Shown: positions 35,749 to 45,723, counted from the first letter of the stretch. The stretch is 64,000 nt of DNA from Candidatus Poribacteria bacterium (GCA_028820635.1 JAPPIG010000131.1:122712-186711), one strand, 5' to 3'. The notes: generated by a model not told the origin, from the sequence alone. Numbers and translations are program-made.

Positions 35749-35851
35749 TTTAATAATTCACCATAATAAAGATTTCCAAGTAATTAGCATCTTAACGAAA
35801 TAAGGCGAGGCACATAGACCTCGCCCTACAAGTAATTCGGCATCCGGGAGG
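35527..35851. other. Spacer between fumC and rpoC
   Basis: About 325 nt between converging genes. Most of it is the MITE-like element above; the remainder carries the rpoC terminator hairpin at 35795-35826. No gene seen. Confidence 0.6.
35795..35826 (-). terminator. Probable rpoC terminator
   Basis: On the minus strand GGCGAGG, an 8-nt loop and CCTCGCC are followed by TTATTTCGTT. It lies about 26 nt past the rpoC stop. The hairpin also looks like one of the dispersed repeats. Confidence 0.55.
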
Positions 35852-38800
35852 TTATTCCTCAACCGTCTCAACAATCAATTCAGGTTCAGCAACCGGTTCA
35901 GGTAGTTCTTCTGGTTCCGGATTATCAATTGCATCCCGGGAAACTTCAAGTTCCTGCCACTCAGAGAACCCGGTCCCTGCGGGAATAAGGCGTCCAAGGA
36001 TAACGTTTTCCTTTAGACCTGTAAGCATATCCGTTTGCCCTTCAACAGCGGCATCGGTGAGGACCTTGGGTGTCTGTTGGAAACTCGCTGCAGAGATGAA
36101 ACTATCTGTACTGAGCGATGCCTTACTAATGCTCTGCAAGACAGGTTCACCTGTTGCAGGTGTGCCACCGTCTTGTTCAACACGTCTATTCTCCGCGTGG
36201 AATTTGTGCCGACTGACTTCATCGTTCGCGTAGAACTTTGTATCTCCAACAGTCAGAATGCGTATTTTTTGCAGCATCTGCCGGACAATGACTTCAACGT
36301 GCTTGTCATTGATGGTATTCGCCCCATAAACTTTCTGTACTTCATCAACAAGATATGTCCAAAGTGCTTCTTCGCCTTCAAGAGAATGCCCGTTAAGGGT
36401 CGTTCTACCAATGGCAAGGATATCGTGCGGATTGAGGTATCCTTCAGTCAGTGGTTCCCCAGCCTTGACCCACTCGCCATCGTCAACCTCAGGGAGACGT
36501 TTTTCATCCGGAATAGAATATAGACGACTTTTGGTAGCACCGTCTACGATTCTATATTGAGGCACGCCAGCTTTCTGCCCAGTAAGTTGCACGTACCCAT
36601 CAATTTCGGCAATTTCAGCAGCGTCTTCACGTTTTGGACGCCGTGCTTCAAAAAGTTCCGTCACACGCGGAATACCTGCAACAATATCAAGGTTGGTCGT
36701 TTTTTCGTGTAACTCTGCCAATGGATGTTGCGCTTTAACGCTCTGTCCATCCTTAACAGAAACCGAATAACCAGCGGGAATAAGGTGTGACACACTCCCA
36801 CCACCTGTGATGTCAACATCAATTCGGAAAGTCTCAACTAATCCGTCTACATCAACACCTGCATATTGTTCAAGGGCAGTCGCATATTCCCAGTCTTTCA
36901 ACTCTTGATCGATAGTAAGCGTACAGTTCGGGTGTATCACCTTTGTCACTCGATAGGTATTTTTTGAAGTGGAAGCCGATTCTTTTTTATAGTCGGCATC
37001 GCTGAGAATATCCCCTACAGCAATCTCGGAATCGGTTTCAGATACACCTGTTACCTTAAAAGCGCGTTCAGTATCAAAGCCTTTATAAAGCCGTTGTGCG
37101 CGTTTATATTCTTCCTCATCAATCCGTTGTCCAGCAGCAAAAGGACACTCGGCGTGATGAACGGCAAGGACGTGATACACCAGTTTTATGTTAGGTAGGG
37201 GCGCATCCGTGTCTCGATGCTGTTTAACAAGTGCCTTGTAGTCCGCTTCTGTCAAAGTCTCCTCAGTTTCAGAGCCTTCAGGGACATGAAGGTAAAGCTT
37301 CTCAAAATCAAATCCCTTATAGTTTCGTCGATATCGATTGGATTCCGATTGCGTGATGAATTCATCAACAGCAACAGGAAATTCAGGATGATGTGAGGCA
37401 GCAATGCGGTAGAGCCGTTCAACCTCAAACCCTTCTTCATTCTTAGTGACATCAACTTCAAAACCGGGAAATTCTTTCAATACTGCTTTTTTCTCATTTT
37501 CGGTGAGCAGTGTTTCAGATTCCAACTTACAATCAGGATGATGTACAGTAGTAATTCGGTATTTGAGGCGTTCTGCGGTAAACCCACTGAATTTATCTCG
37601 AAGCGTCTCTAATTTTTCGATCTCAATGAGTTCGTCAGACCTTAGCGGACATTCAGGGTGCATCACTTTTGTAACACGATATAACTGCGTTGACGGACGT
37701 TGCACGTCAAATGTCCTAAACGTTTCTTGTGCGCGTCGGAATTCTGCAGCAGTCAATTCTTGATCCACAGTTAAGTCAATACCTTCGCTGACTTCGGTCA
37801 CGGTATATACCGGTTCATCAAGTTCCATGTGGTACTGACTCTCTACGTCTGGAGAAAGTAGCTTTCCTTCCTTAAACGGGCAACTCGGATGCGTTACCCT
37901 CTGAATCTGATACTTCATCTCCGCTTTAACACTGTTCTGTTTTTGTAGATATTCACTTTCAGTAAGGATAGCACCCTTTTTGGTTTCATAGACCCATTCA
38001 CCGTCAAACGGTCGAATTTCGGCACGCCATGTATCCGCTTCGCTTTCTGTCAGCAATGTGCCTTCCTTCAGCGAAGTCTTCGGATGCTTCACACTTTTCA
38101 CACGATAATGTGGTTCAGAGCATCGGAACGGTGAAAACTTGTGAAAATAGGCGTTGTATTCTTGTTCAGTTAGATAATGTCCTTCTTGCAACGGGAAATC
38201 TGCTCCACCGTTTGCCTCAACGACATCCGGACGGGTTACTTTGACAACCTCATAGGCAATAGGTTCTACTTCAAACCCAGGAAAGCGCTCAAGATTTTCT
38301 TGGTGCTGTTTCTCTGTGAGGAGTTCATCAGGTTGTAGTTTGCACTCAGGGTGTTGGACGGTCTTAACCTTATATTTAGGTTGATCAAGGTGTTCAGCGA
38401 CCTGTTCTACAATCCAGAGTCCGTCTTTTTCATGAACGGTGCGTCCGGGAATAAAATCGCGAAACCGCACTTTTCCGGTAGCCTTCGCCATAATCTTACG
38501 TGCGAGGCGTTCACTCATATCTTCAACCACACCACCTGTATGGAAGGTACGCATTGTCAACTGCGTTCCGGGTTCACCGATAGATTGCGCTGCGATGATG
38601 CCAATAGCTTCTCCAACATTGGCGAGTTGTCCTGATGTTAAATCAGCGCCGTAGCAGGCAGCGCAGACACCTTTCTCTGCCTCGCAAGTAAGTATAGATC
38701 GGACTCGAACGCTCGGAACTTCAGCATCCTCAATAATTTCTGCCATCTGCGGTGTAATGAGTGTATCACTTTCAACCAGCGTTTCCCCGGTCGTGGGATG

Positions 38801-41476
38801 TATTATAGGTTCCACGGCAACACGACCACTGATTTTGAAGCCGATAGAGCCAGCGTTTGTAGTAAATTTGAGGATTCCGTGGGTTGTTCCGCAATCCTCT
38901 TCGGTAATCATCACATCTTGCGCGACATCAACCAGTTTCCGCGTGAGGTATCCAGAGGCAGCGGTTTTCATAGCGGTATCCACCAACCCTTTCCGTGAAC
39001 CATAGGTTGAGGTAAAGTAGTCAAGCACATCCAAACCTTCGCGATAAGAAGATTGGATCGGCGCAGACAGAATCTCACCACTCTGTTTAGACTTCAATCC
39101 AACGATAGCACTAATTTGTATGAAAGGGTTTTTGCGTGCGCGGGCACCACTATCTGCCATCAGATGCACCGGACTAAACCCTTCTACCTCTTTATCTTGT
39201 TCAACCAGATACGTTTCTGTCGTTGGAAGTTCGGTAAACATTGTCTCTTCAATTTCTTCGATAGCGTCAAACCATATCCGAATCTTCTGGTTCTCTAACT
39301 CCTCTGCCTCAAGATTTTCTTGCTCGCTTAAACGCTGAATTTGTTTACTTGCCTCACCAAGGATATCCGTTTTATCAAGCGGTATCAAGTAATCCTTTAT
39401 ACCAGGAGAAATTCCGCTGCGGGTTGCGTACTCAAAACTAAGTTTCTGTAACCGATCTAACAGTGATACAGTTTCTGCGGTACCAAGTTCGTTAAAACAG
39501 CGTTTGATAAGTTCCGACAAACGTTTGCTACGTGCTTCCTCGTTGAAAAATGGCAATTCAAGCCCTGTAGTCTCATCTTTCCAGGTGAGTGAAGCAGTTC
39601 CATTTGTATGCGGAAGAACCTCATTGAAAATAACACGTCCGACGGTTGTGAGGATCGGTTCGTGATGTTCTTTGAAAAACAGTAGAACCGAATCATGTAG
39701 TTTAAGCGTGCCACAACCATGGGCGTGTGTCACCTCATCTACAGATGTAAAACGGCGCTTCGCCCATGCTTCACTTTCCAGTGATGCGAAAACATTATCT
39801 GATTTGGCATCTTCCGATTTTTCGGTGTATGCAGCATGGAGTTGTGATGCCCGTTCTTGATGTTCTGGCAGTTCCTTTGTTAGAAAACTTGCACCTAAAA
39901 TCATATCAAGTTCCGGCACCGTAATTGGTTCACCGTGCGAAGGTTTGAGAATATTACTGCTACTGAGCAGTAACATTTTCGCTTCTGCTCGTGCTTCAAT
40001 AGATAGCGGCACATGAACCGCCATCTGGTCACCATCAAAATCAGCATTGAACGCCTTACAAACAAGGGGTGGAATCCGAATTGACTTCCCTTCAACAAGC
40101 ACAGGCATGAACGCTTGGATTCCGAGTCTGTGAAGTGTCGGCGGACGATTTAACAAAACCGGATGGTCAGCGATAACTTCCTCCAATGCTTCCCAAACAG
40201 GTGAATCGGGTGTTACGTGTTCAGTCAGATATTTCCCACGTTTGATAGTCTGCACTTTTCCAGATGTCAAAAGCTTTTCAATAATGAATGGCTTGAAAAG
40301 TTCAACAGCCATTAATTTAGGCACCCCACACTGGTGAAGTTCAAGTTCGGGGCCAACAACAATAACACTTCTACCTGAATAGTCAACTCGTTTTCCGAGA
40401 AGGTTTTGTCGGAAACGTCCAACTTTACCTTTGAGGATGTCAGATAAGGATTTGAGGGCACGTTTGCCGGGTCCGGTCACGCGACGCCCATGTCTACCGT
40501 TATCCAAAAACGCGTCAACGGATTCTTGGAGCATCCGCTTTTCGTTTCGGAGGATGACTTCGGGAGATCGAAGATCAATAAGTTTTTGCAGTCGATTATT
40601 TCGGTTAATTACGCGGCGATATAGATCGTTGAGATCACTCGTTGCGAATCTACCCCCTTCCAGTGAAACTAAAGGGCGAAGATCAGGGCTAATCACAGGA
40701 AGCACATCAAGAATCATCCAATCAGGATGCATTTCTGCTTTATCAAAACCTGCCACCATCTTGAGCTGTTTTGAGAGTTTAACTTTTTTCTGGTGACTGG
40801 AAGTTGCCTCAAGCTCTTCTGTGAACTTTTTTACATCTTCTGGCAGATCAATTTTGCTTAGGAGTTCCTGAATTGCCTCAGCACCCGTTCCTGCTCGGAA
40901 CGAATCCGGGTGCTCACGCAGCTTAGCACTAACTTCCGCTTCTGTAAGTATATCTTTTTCAGCCAAACCGCAACTATCATCAATGACCTCTGTGACAATA
41001 AACGCTTCAAAATAGAGAACGCGCTCAACTTGTCGGGAAGCAAGCTCAAGGAATGTGCCAAGTCGCGATGGAATACCTTTGAAAAACCATATATGGGAAA
41101 CGGGGGTGGCAAGTTTGATGTAACCGAGCCGCTCTCTTCGAACTTGTGATTTTGTCACCTCAACCCCGCACTGGTCACAAATAAGCCCTTTATGCTTAAT
41201 CCGTTTATACTTACCGCAACTGCACTCAAAATCTTTTTGCGGACCAAATGTCGCTTCACAAAATAAACCTTGATGTTCAGGACGAAAACTACGGTAGTTA
41301 ATCGTTTCAGCCTTTTTGATTTCGCCGCAATCACAGGTACCTTTCTCGGGACACGACCAAGTATCACTTGCTGGATTCCTGCGTCTACAAGATGTCCGTT
41401 TTGCCCAATCTTTTATCTGATCAGGCGAGGCGATACTGATAGAGATACGATTAAATCGATTTTCTTTGTCTGCCAT
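35852..41476 (-). CDS. rpoC: RNA polymerase beta' subunit with large trigger-loop repeat insertion
   Basis: RpoC is the beta' subunit holding the active-site Mg. At 1874 residues it is about 450-700 longer than usual. The catalytic NADFDGD is at 477-483, the N-terminal zinc site uses C85, C87, C100 and C103, and the trigger-loop start QLTMRTFHTGG precedes the insertion. Residues 1035-1546 are about 13 degenerate modules of the type YxVxxVxHPxCxLxxGxLLTExE. Normal beta' sequence resumes at HLIPAGYSVSVKDG and continues to KASLSTDSFISAASFQ. Another oddity is a Cys-rich insertion (C30, C42, C48, C50) before the canonical zinc site. The frame is intact. It follows rpoB after 100 nt. Confidence 0.97.
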   Translation of the reverse strand: MADKENRFNRISISIASPDQIKDWAKRTSCRRRNPASDTWSCPEKGTCDCGEIKKAETINYRSFRPEHQGLFCEATFGPQKDFECSCGKYKRIKHKGLICDQCGVEVTKSQVRRERLGYIKLATPVSHIWFFKGIPSRLGTFLELASRQVERVLYFEAFIVTEVIDDSCGLAEKDILTEAEVSAKLREHPDSFRAGTGAEAIQELLSKIDLPEDVKKFTEELEATSSHQKKVKLSKQLKMVAGFDKAEMHPDWMILDVLPVISPDLRPLVSLEGGRFATSDLNDLYRRVINRNNRLQKLIDLRSPEVILRNEKRMLQESVDAFLDNGRHGRRVTGPGKRALKSLSDILKGKVGRFRQNLLGKRVDYSGRSVIVVGPELELHQCGVPKLMAVELFKPFIIEKLLTSGKVQTIKRGKYLTEHVTPDSPVWEALEEVIADHPVLLNRPPTLHRLGIQAFMPVLVEGKSIRIPPLVCKAFNADFDGDQMAVHVPLSIEARAEAKMLLLSSSNILKPSHGEPITVPELDMILGASFLTKELPEHQERASQLHAAYTEKSEDAKSDNVFASLESEAWAKRRFTSVDEVTHAHGCGTLKLHDSVLLFFKEHHEPILTTVGRVIFNEVLPHTNGTASLTWKDETTGLELPFFNEEARSKRLSELIKRCFNELGTAETVSLLDRLQKLSFEYATRSGISPGIKDYLIPLDKTDILGEASKQIQRLSEQENLEAEELENQKIRIWFDAIEEIEETMFTELPTTETYLVEQDKEVEGFSPVHLMADSGARARKNPFIQISAIVGLKSKQSGEILSAPIQSSYREGLDVLDYFTSTYGSRKGLVDTAMKTAASGYLTRKLVDVAQDVMITEEDCGTTHGILKFTTNAGSIGFKISGRVAVEPIIHPTTGETLVESDTLITPQMAEIIEDAEVPSVRVRSILTCEAEKGVCAACYGADLTSGQLANVGEAIGIIAAQSIGEPGTQLTMRTFHTGGVVEDMSERLARKIMAKATGKVRFRDFIPGRTVHEKDGLWIVEQVAEHLDQPKYKVKTVQHPECKLQPDELLTEKQHQENLERFPGFEVEPIAYEVVKVTRPDVVEANGGADFPLQEGHYLTEQEYNAYFHKFSPFRCSEPHYRVKSVKHPKTSLKEGTLLTESEADTWRAEIRPFDGEWVYETKKGAILTESEYLQKQNSVKAEMKYQIQRVTHPSCPFKEGKLLSPDVESQYHMELDEPVYTVTEVSEGIDLTVDQELTAAEFRRAQETFRTFDVQRPSTQLYRVTKVMHPECPLRSDELIEIEKLETLRDKFSGFTAERLKYRITTVHHPDCKLESETLLTENEKKAVLKEFPGFEVDVTKNEEGFEVERLYRIAASHHPEFPVAVDEFITQSESNRYRRNYKGFDFEKLYLHVPEGSETEETLTEADYKALVKQHRDTDAPLPNIKLVYHVLAVHHAECPFAAGQRIDEEEYKRAQRLYKGFDTERAFKVTGVSETDSEIAVGDILSDADYKKESASTSKNTYRVTKVIHPNCTLTIDQELKDWEYATALEQYAGVDVDGLVETFRIDVDITGGGSVSHLIPAGYSVSVKDGQSVKAQHPLAELHEKTTNLDIVAGIPRVTELFEARRPKREDAAEIAEIDGYVQLTGQKAGVPQYRIVDGATKSRLYSIPDEKRLPEVDDGEWVKAGEPLTEGYLNPHDILAIGRTTLNGHSLEGEEALWTYLVDEVQKVYGANTINDKHVEVIVRQMLQKIRILTVGDTKFYANDEVSRHKFHAENRRVEQDGGTPATGEPVLQSISKASLSTDSFISAASFQQTPKVLTDAAVEGQTDMLTGLKENVILGRLIPAGTGFSEWQELEVSRDAIDNPEPEELPEPVAEPELIVETVEE
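36839..38374 (-). repeat. Thirteen degenerate protein repeats inside rpoC
   Basis: RpoC residues 1035-1546. Recognisable units start YKVKTVQHPECKL, YEVVKVTRPD, YRVKSVKHPK, YQIQRVTHPSC, YTVTEVSEG, YRVTKVMHPEC, YRITTVHHPDC, YRIAASHHPEF, YHVLAVHHAEC, FKVTGVSETD and YRVTKVIHPNC; two further units (WVYETKKGAILTE, LYLHVPEGSETEETLTE) are shortened. Most end in LTExE followed by a Phe/Gly-rich turn. A single unit of the same type occurs at residues 159-198. The DNA copies are diverged, so the expansion is old. Confidence 0.85.
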
Positions 41477-41515
41477 TCTTTCTACTCCTTTTATATAGTT
41501 GTCGGTTATTAGTAG

Positions 41516-41566
41516 TCAGTTATCAGTTAAGAGTCGTACTCTCAATTGACTCTTTCTGATAACTGA
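41516..41566. other. Intercistronic hairpin between rpoB and rpoC
   Basis: TCAGTTATCAG and CTGATAACTGA pair over 11 bp, and inner AAGAGT/ACTCTT adds 6 bp. Copies of GTTATCAG-type sequence repeat around it. A related hairpin (CTGTTATC/GATAACAG) lies at 45691-45723 in the rpoB leader. It may be an attenuator, processing site or a repeat element. Confidence 0.55.
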
Positions 41567-41576
41567 TGGCTGATAA

Positions 41577-44500
41577 CTATTCGGTGTCATCGGTGTCCCA
41601 AGTGAGTTTTAGGGTTGGTTCTTCATCTATGGGTTCCATTGTATCTAACGTGTGTAAGAGTGGGAATTCCGCTTCATGGAGTCCCAATTGTTCTGAGTCG
41701 GCATCCGCAGGGTCGCCTTCAGACAACTCCACATTTAAGCCAAGACTCTGTAATTCTCTCACCAACACGTTGAAAGATTCAGGGGTGCCGGGTTTTAAGG
41801 GACTTTGCCCCTTTACAATAGATTCATAGATTTTAGTTCTGCCTTTTACATCGTCCGACTTGATGGTCAACATCTCTTGCAGTGTGTGGGCTGCGCCGTA
41901 AGCTTCCAATGCCCAAACTTCCATTTCACCGAGCCGTTGTCCTCCGTGTTGTGCTTTACCACCTAATGGCTGCTGTGTCACCAGAGAGTATGGTCCGGTT
42001 GAACGTGCGTGCATTTTATCTGCAACGAGGTGATTTAACTTGAGGAAATAAACATAGCCGACTGTTACTTCCTGTCCGAACGGTTCACCTGTTCGTCCAT
42101 CGTAAAGCACACTTTTGCCGGTCTGTTTAACTTTTTCAGGTAAACCTGTTTTCGTCAACATGCCGAACACTTCTTCCTCCGTAGCACCGTCAAATACAGG
42201 TGAGGAAACATGCAAACCGAGTTCCTTGCATGCCAAACCTAAATGTATTTCAAGAATTTGACCAACATTCATCCGAGAAGGCACGCCAAGAGGATTTAAA
42301 ACTATATCAACAGGGGTACCATCTGGTAGATATGGCATATCTTCTTCGGGCAGAATCTTGGCAACAACCCCTTTGTTTCCGTAGCGTCCTGCCATTTTAT
42401 CACCGATGGAGATCGGACGACGACTTGCAACATAGACTTTGACAAGTTTCAAAACCCCCGGTTTCAACTCTTCACCTGCATCAAGTTTCTCTAACGCGTC
42501 ATCTTTTTCCTGCGTATAGGCATTAATCCTACCGGTGGCGAGTTCTTGAAGGTTCTTGATGTATGAGACTGCATCTGCATCTGTAATCTGAAGTGCTTCA
42601 AGGTCATTTCGTGACAGTGCGTCAAGATATTCACGTGTCAACACGTCACCTGCTTCTAACTGCTTTGGTGACTCAACGTTGTCTTCACCTTCAGTTTCTT
42701 CATCATTCTCAAAGGTCGTAGGATACGCGAGTTCTTTGCTGACCAAAGTTTCACGTAGTTCTTCCGTCAAACGTTCAGAGACCTGTGCACACTGTTCCTG
42801 CCACGTCTGTTCAATTTGTTTGCGAAGTGCCTCTTGTCGCCATGCGGTTTGTTCGCTATTCGGAGTAGCTTGGCGAGAGAAAACTTTTACGTCAATGACA
42901 ACGCCTTCTACGCCTGGGCGGGTGTAGGCAGAAGCGTCCTTGACCTCTTTGACTTTTTCACCGAAAATCGCGCGTAGTAGTTTCTCTTCGGGACCGTATT
43001 CACTTTCACCTTTCGGTGAGATCTTTCCAACAAGAATACTGCCGGTTCCTACGACACTACCTATTCGAATGATTCCTTCGTCATCCAGCTGTGCAAGGCT
43101 TCGGGCAGACATGTTTGGAATATCGCGGGTAATCTCTTCGTCACCCATCTTTGTTTGCCTCGCGGCGACTTCAAATTCTTCAATGTGGATAGAGGTAAAT
43201 GTATCATTCTTGATAAGCGACTCACTGATAAGGATTGAGTCCTCAAAGTTATGTCCACCCCACGGCATATAGGCGCAAAGTACATTTCTTCCGAGTGCGA
43301 GTTCGCCACCTTCAGTTGCAGTGCCATCGGCGACAACATCACCTGCTTCGACAACATCCCCGATATCCACGCGTGGGCGCTGGTGGATACAGGTACCACT
43401 GTTACTCCGTTTGAAGTTTTTTAGTTTATAGACATCGTATCCCATTTCACTGAAAGCATGCTCACCTTCTTCAAGATGAAGTGCTTGTCCAGTTCGGATT
43501 AGGATCTCTTCGGCATCAACACTGGAAACGACACCGCCACGTTGTGCGATGACCATGGCATTCGCATCACGCGCAGCGCGATGTTCCATACCGGTACCAA
43601 CCCACGGTGCCTCTGGACGAATTAGCGGCACAGCTTGTCGCTGGTGGTTAGCACCCATTAGCGCACGGTTAGCGTCTTCATGTTCTAAAAAAGGCACGAG
43701 CGCAGCGGAAACACCAACAATCTGTTGCGGGGCAATACCTATGTAGTCAATCTCTTTGAGATCACGGTCAAGCACTTCCTCACCCTTTCGACTGCGAAGT
43801 GCTTTTGTTTTGTTGCCAGAGGAGATGGCATCTGCAGGCGCAATGTGGTACTTGTCCTCTGCATCTGCAGTTAAATATTCAACATCTTTGGTAATTTTGC
43901 CCTTACGAACGGCACGGTAGGGTGTTTCTAAAAATCCGTACGGGTTAACCCGTGCAAAAGTTGCCAAAGACACAATGAGTCCGATAGAGGGGCCCTCAGG
44001 TGTTTCTAATGGACAGACACGTCCATAATGCGTGCGATGGACATCTCGCACCGCTGCGGTAGCACGGTCACGATGTAATCCACCAGGACCAATCGCCGAA
44101 ATGCGCCGTTTATGGGTGAGTTCATCCAATGGATTAATCTGTTGCATGAATTGCGAAAGTTGATTAGACCCAAAAAACTCTCGGAGTGACATCATGAGTG
44201 GCTTCGGATTGACCAAATTCTTAGGATTTTTTAGCTGAGCGTCGGTAGTGGTGCTCAATTTCTCTCGCGCTGCCCTACGTATCTGTAGGAGTGCAATACG
44301 GAATTGATTCTCAAGAAGTTCTCCGATGACACGCACCCGTCGATTGCCGAGGTGGTCTAAATCATCTACCTCTCTGTATCCATTTCGGATATCCATAAGG
44401 TATTGCAAGGTAGCAGCAATATCCTCTTTGCGAAGCACCTTCATATCTTCTGATGGTATCTCTCCAGATTCATCAAGATAGATGGACATGTCACTAAATT

Positions 44501-45602
44501 TTGAATTGACTTTATATCTTCCAACGATGCCTAAGTCATAGCGTGCACCATCAAAGAAGAGACGTTCCAAACAGGCTGTCGCTGCTTCGCGTGTCGGCGC
44601 ATCACCAGGTCTTAAGGTGCGAAATATCTCAAGCAGTGCGCCCTCTTGCAATGTTCCCCCCGCATAAGCCTTGACCGTGTCACGCGAGAGGGTATTTCGC
44701 AAATATCGGAGTTCTTGTTCATCTGATTCCACCAACACTTCTACCTCCGACACCTTAGCCTCAGTGAGTCGATCAAATTCTATTTCAGACAACTTTGTGT
44801 TTGCTTCAAGCAGAACTTCACCCGAATCGGTATCAACCACAGGTTCAGCAATAACACGTCCGATAACATCTTGTGTCATCGGAACGATCTCTGTGCTGCT
44901 GAAAAGTTTGAGGATTTCTGCATCTGTTGACCAACCGAGTGCACGTAATAGCACGGTGGCTAATAGTTTTTTCTTTCGGTCTAATCGGACATGGATGCAA
45001 TCCTTTGAATCGAATTCAAACTCTATCCAGGCACCACGGTAGGGGATTATCTGTCCTGTTGGGAGTTTTTGCACACTTGATGCATGTGATTTATCAAGAA
45101 AAATAACACCAGGGGATCTATGTAACTGATTGACAATCACGCGTTCAGAACCATTGATGATAAAAGTTCCATTTTCAGTCATCAACGGAATATCGCCGAG
45201 GTAAACATCAGATTCAGTAATATCTAAAACACGCGTCTGCCCTGTGTCATCATCTTTTTCGCGTTCGACACACATCAGACGAGCTTGTAACCGCACCTGA
45301 TAGTTCAGTCCGCGTGCCTGACAATCCGAAAGATCGTGTATCGGTGGGCTGAGCGTGTAACTGACAAATTCCAGACTTGTGGTCTCTTTAAAATCATAAA
45401 TCGGAAAAACTTCCTTGAACAGTGCCTGAAGTCCCTTTGACTCGCGTTCATTTTCTGAGACAAAACGCTGCATAAATGCGGCATAGGATCGCTTTTGTGT
45501 CTCAATTAAGTCAGGTAATTCAAGTGCTGATGGAGTTTTGGCAAAGGAGACACGTTGTCGTAACGCTGCTGCACTTCCATTAGTTTTAGTAGTATTGGGC
45601 AT
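41577..45602 (-). CDS. rpoB: RNA polymerase beta subunit
   Basis: RpoB is the beta subunit of RNA polymerase. The 1341-residue protein has the rifampicin-pocket region FFGSNQLSQFMQQINPLDEL, the following THKRRISAIGPGGLHRDRA, HYGRVCPLETPEGPSIGL, GDKMAGRYGNKGVV and KAQHGGQRLGEMEVWALEAY. Compared with E. coli, position 516 (Asp) is Gln487 and 518 (Asn) is Ile489. The C-terminus is acidic. rplJ/rplL are not upstream; the nearest upstream gene is on the other strand, and a consensus promoter lies about 700 nt before the start. Confidence 0.98.
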   Translation of the reverse strand: MPNTTKTNGSAAALRQRVSFAKTPSALELPDLIETQKRSYAAFMQRFVSENERESKGLQALFKEVFPIYDFKETTSLEFVSYTLSPPIHDLSDCQARGLNYQVRLQARLMCVEREKDDDTGQTRVLDITESDVYLGDIPLMTENGTFIINGSERVIVNQLHRSPGVIFLDKSHASSVQKLPTGQIIPYRGAWIEFEFDSKDCIHVRLDRKKKLLATVLLRALGWSTDAEILKLFSSTEIVPMTQDVIGRVIAEPVVDTDSGEVLLEANTKLSEIEFDRLTEAKVSEVEVLVESDEQELRYLRNTLSRDTVKAYAGGTLQEGALLEIFRTLRPGDAPTREAATACLERLFFDGARYDLGIVGRYKVNSKFSDMSIYLDESGEIPSEDMKVLRKEDIAATLQYLMDIRNGYREVDDLDHLGNRRVRVIGELLENQFRIALLQIRRAAREKLSTTTDAQLKNPKNLVNPKPLMMSLREFFGSNQLSQFMQQINPLDELTHKRRISAIGPGGLHRDRATAAVRDVHRTHYGRVCPLETPEGPSIGLIVSLATFARVNPYGFLETPYRAVRKGKITKDVEYLTADAEDKYHIAPADAISSGNKTKALRSRKGEEVLDRDLKEIDYIGIAPQQIVGVSAALVPFLEHEDANRALMGANHQRQAVPLIRPEAPWVGTGMEHRAARDANAMVIAQRGGVVSSVDAEEILIRTGQALHLEEGEHAFSEMGYDVYKLKNFKRSNSGTCIHQRPRVDIGDVVEAGDVVADGTATEGGELALGRNVLCAYMPWGGHNFEDSILISESLIKNDTFTSIHIEEFEVAARQTKMGDEEITRDIPNMSARSLAQLDDEGIIRIGSVVGTGSILVGKISPKGESEYGPEEKLLRAIFGEKVKEVKDASAYTRPGVEGVVIDVKVFSRQATPNSEQTAWRQEALRKQIEQTWQEQCAQVSERLTEELRETLVSKELAYPTTFENDEETEGEDNVESPKQLEAGDVLTREYLDALSRNDLEALQITDADAVSYIKNLQELATGRINAYTQEKDDALEKLDAGEELKPGVLKLVKVYVASRRPISIGDKMAGRYGNKGVVAKILPEEDMPYLPDGTPVDIVLNPLGVPSRMNVGQILEIHLGLACKELGLHVSSPVFDGATEEEVFGMLTKTGLPEKVKQTGKSVLYDGRTGEPFGQEVTVGYVYFLKLNHLVADKMHARSTGPYSLVTQQPLGGKAQHGGQRLGEMEVWALEAYGAAHTLQEMLTIKSDDVKGRTKIYESIVKGQSPLKPGTPESFNVLVRELQSLGLNVELSEGDPADADSEQLGLHEAEFPLLHTLDTMEPIDEEPTLKLTWDTDDTE

Positions 45603-45690
45603 AAATTTTCACCTTGCGTGGGTCGCGGATGGGTTGAAAGGTTTGTCCGATTAGGCTGCTGCACCGAACTCGTTTACAGAGAAATATTTT

Positions 45691-45723
45691 CTGTTATCAG
45701 AAAGAGGTCTTTACCGATAACAG
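45691..45723 (-). other. Hairpin in rpoB leader
   Basis: CTGTTATC and GATAACAG form an 8-bp outer stem, with inner AAAGA/TCTTT. It lies about 90 nt before the rpoB start and resembles the hairpin between rpoB and rpoC. Confidence 0.5.

Noticed and set aside
35852..45602. Idea that the oversized RpoC is an rpoB-rpoC fusion
   Set aside because: rpoB is a separate intact gene 100 nt upstream; the extra length is an internal repeat insertion.
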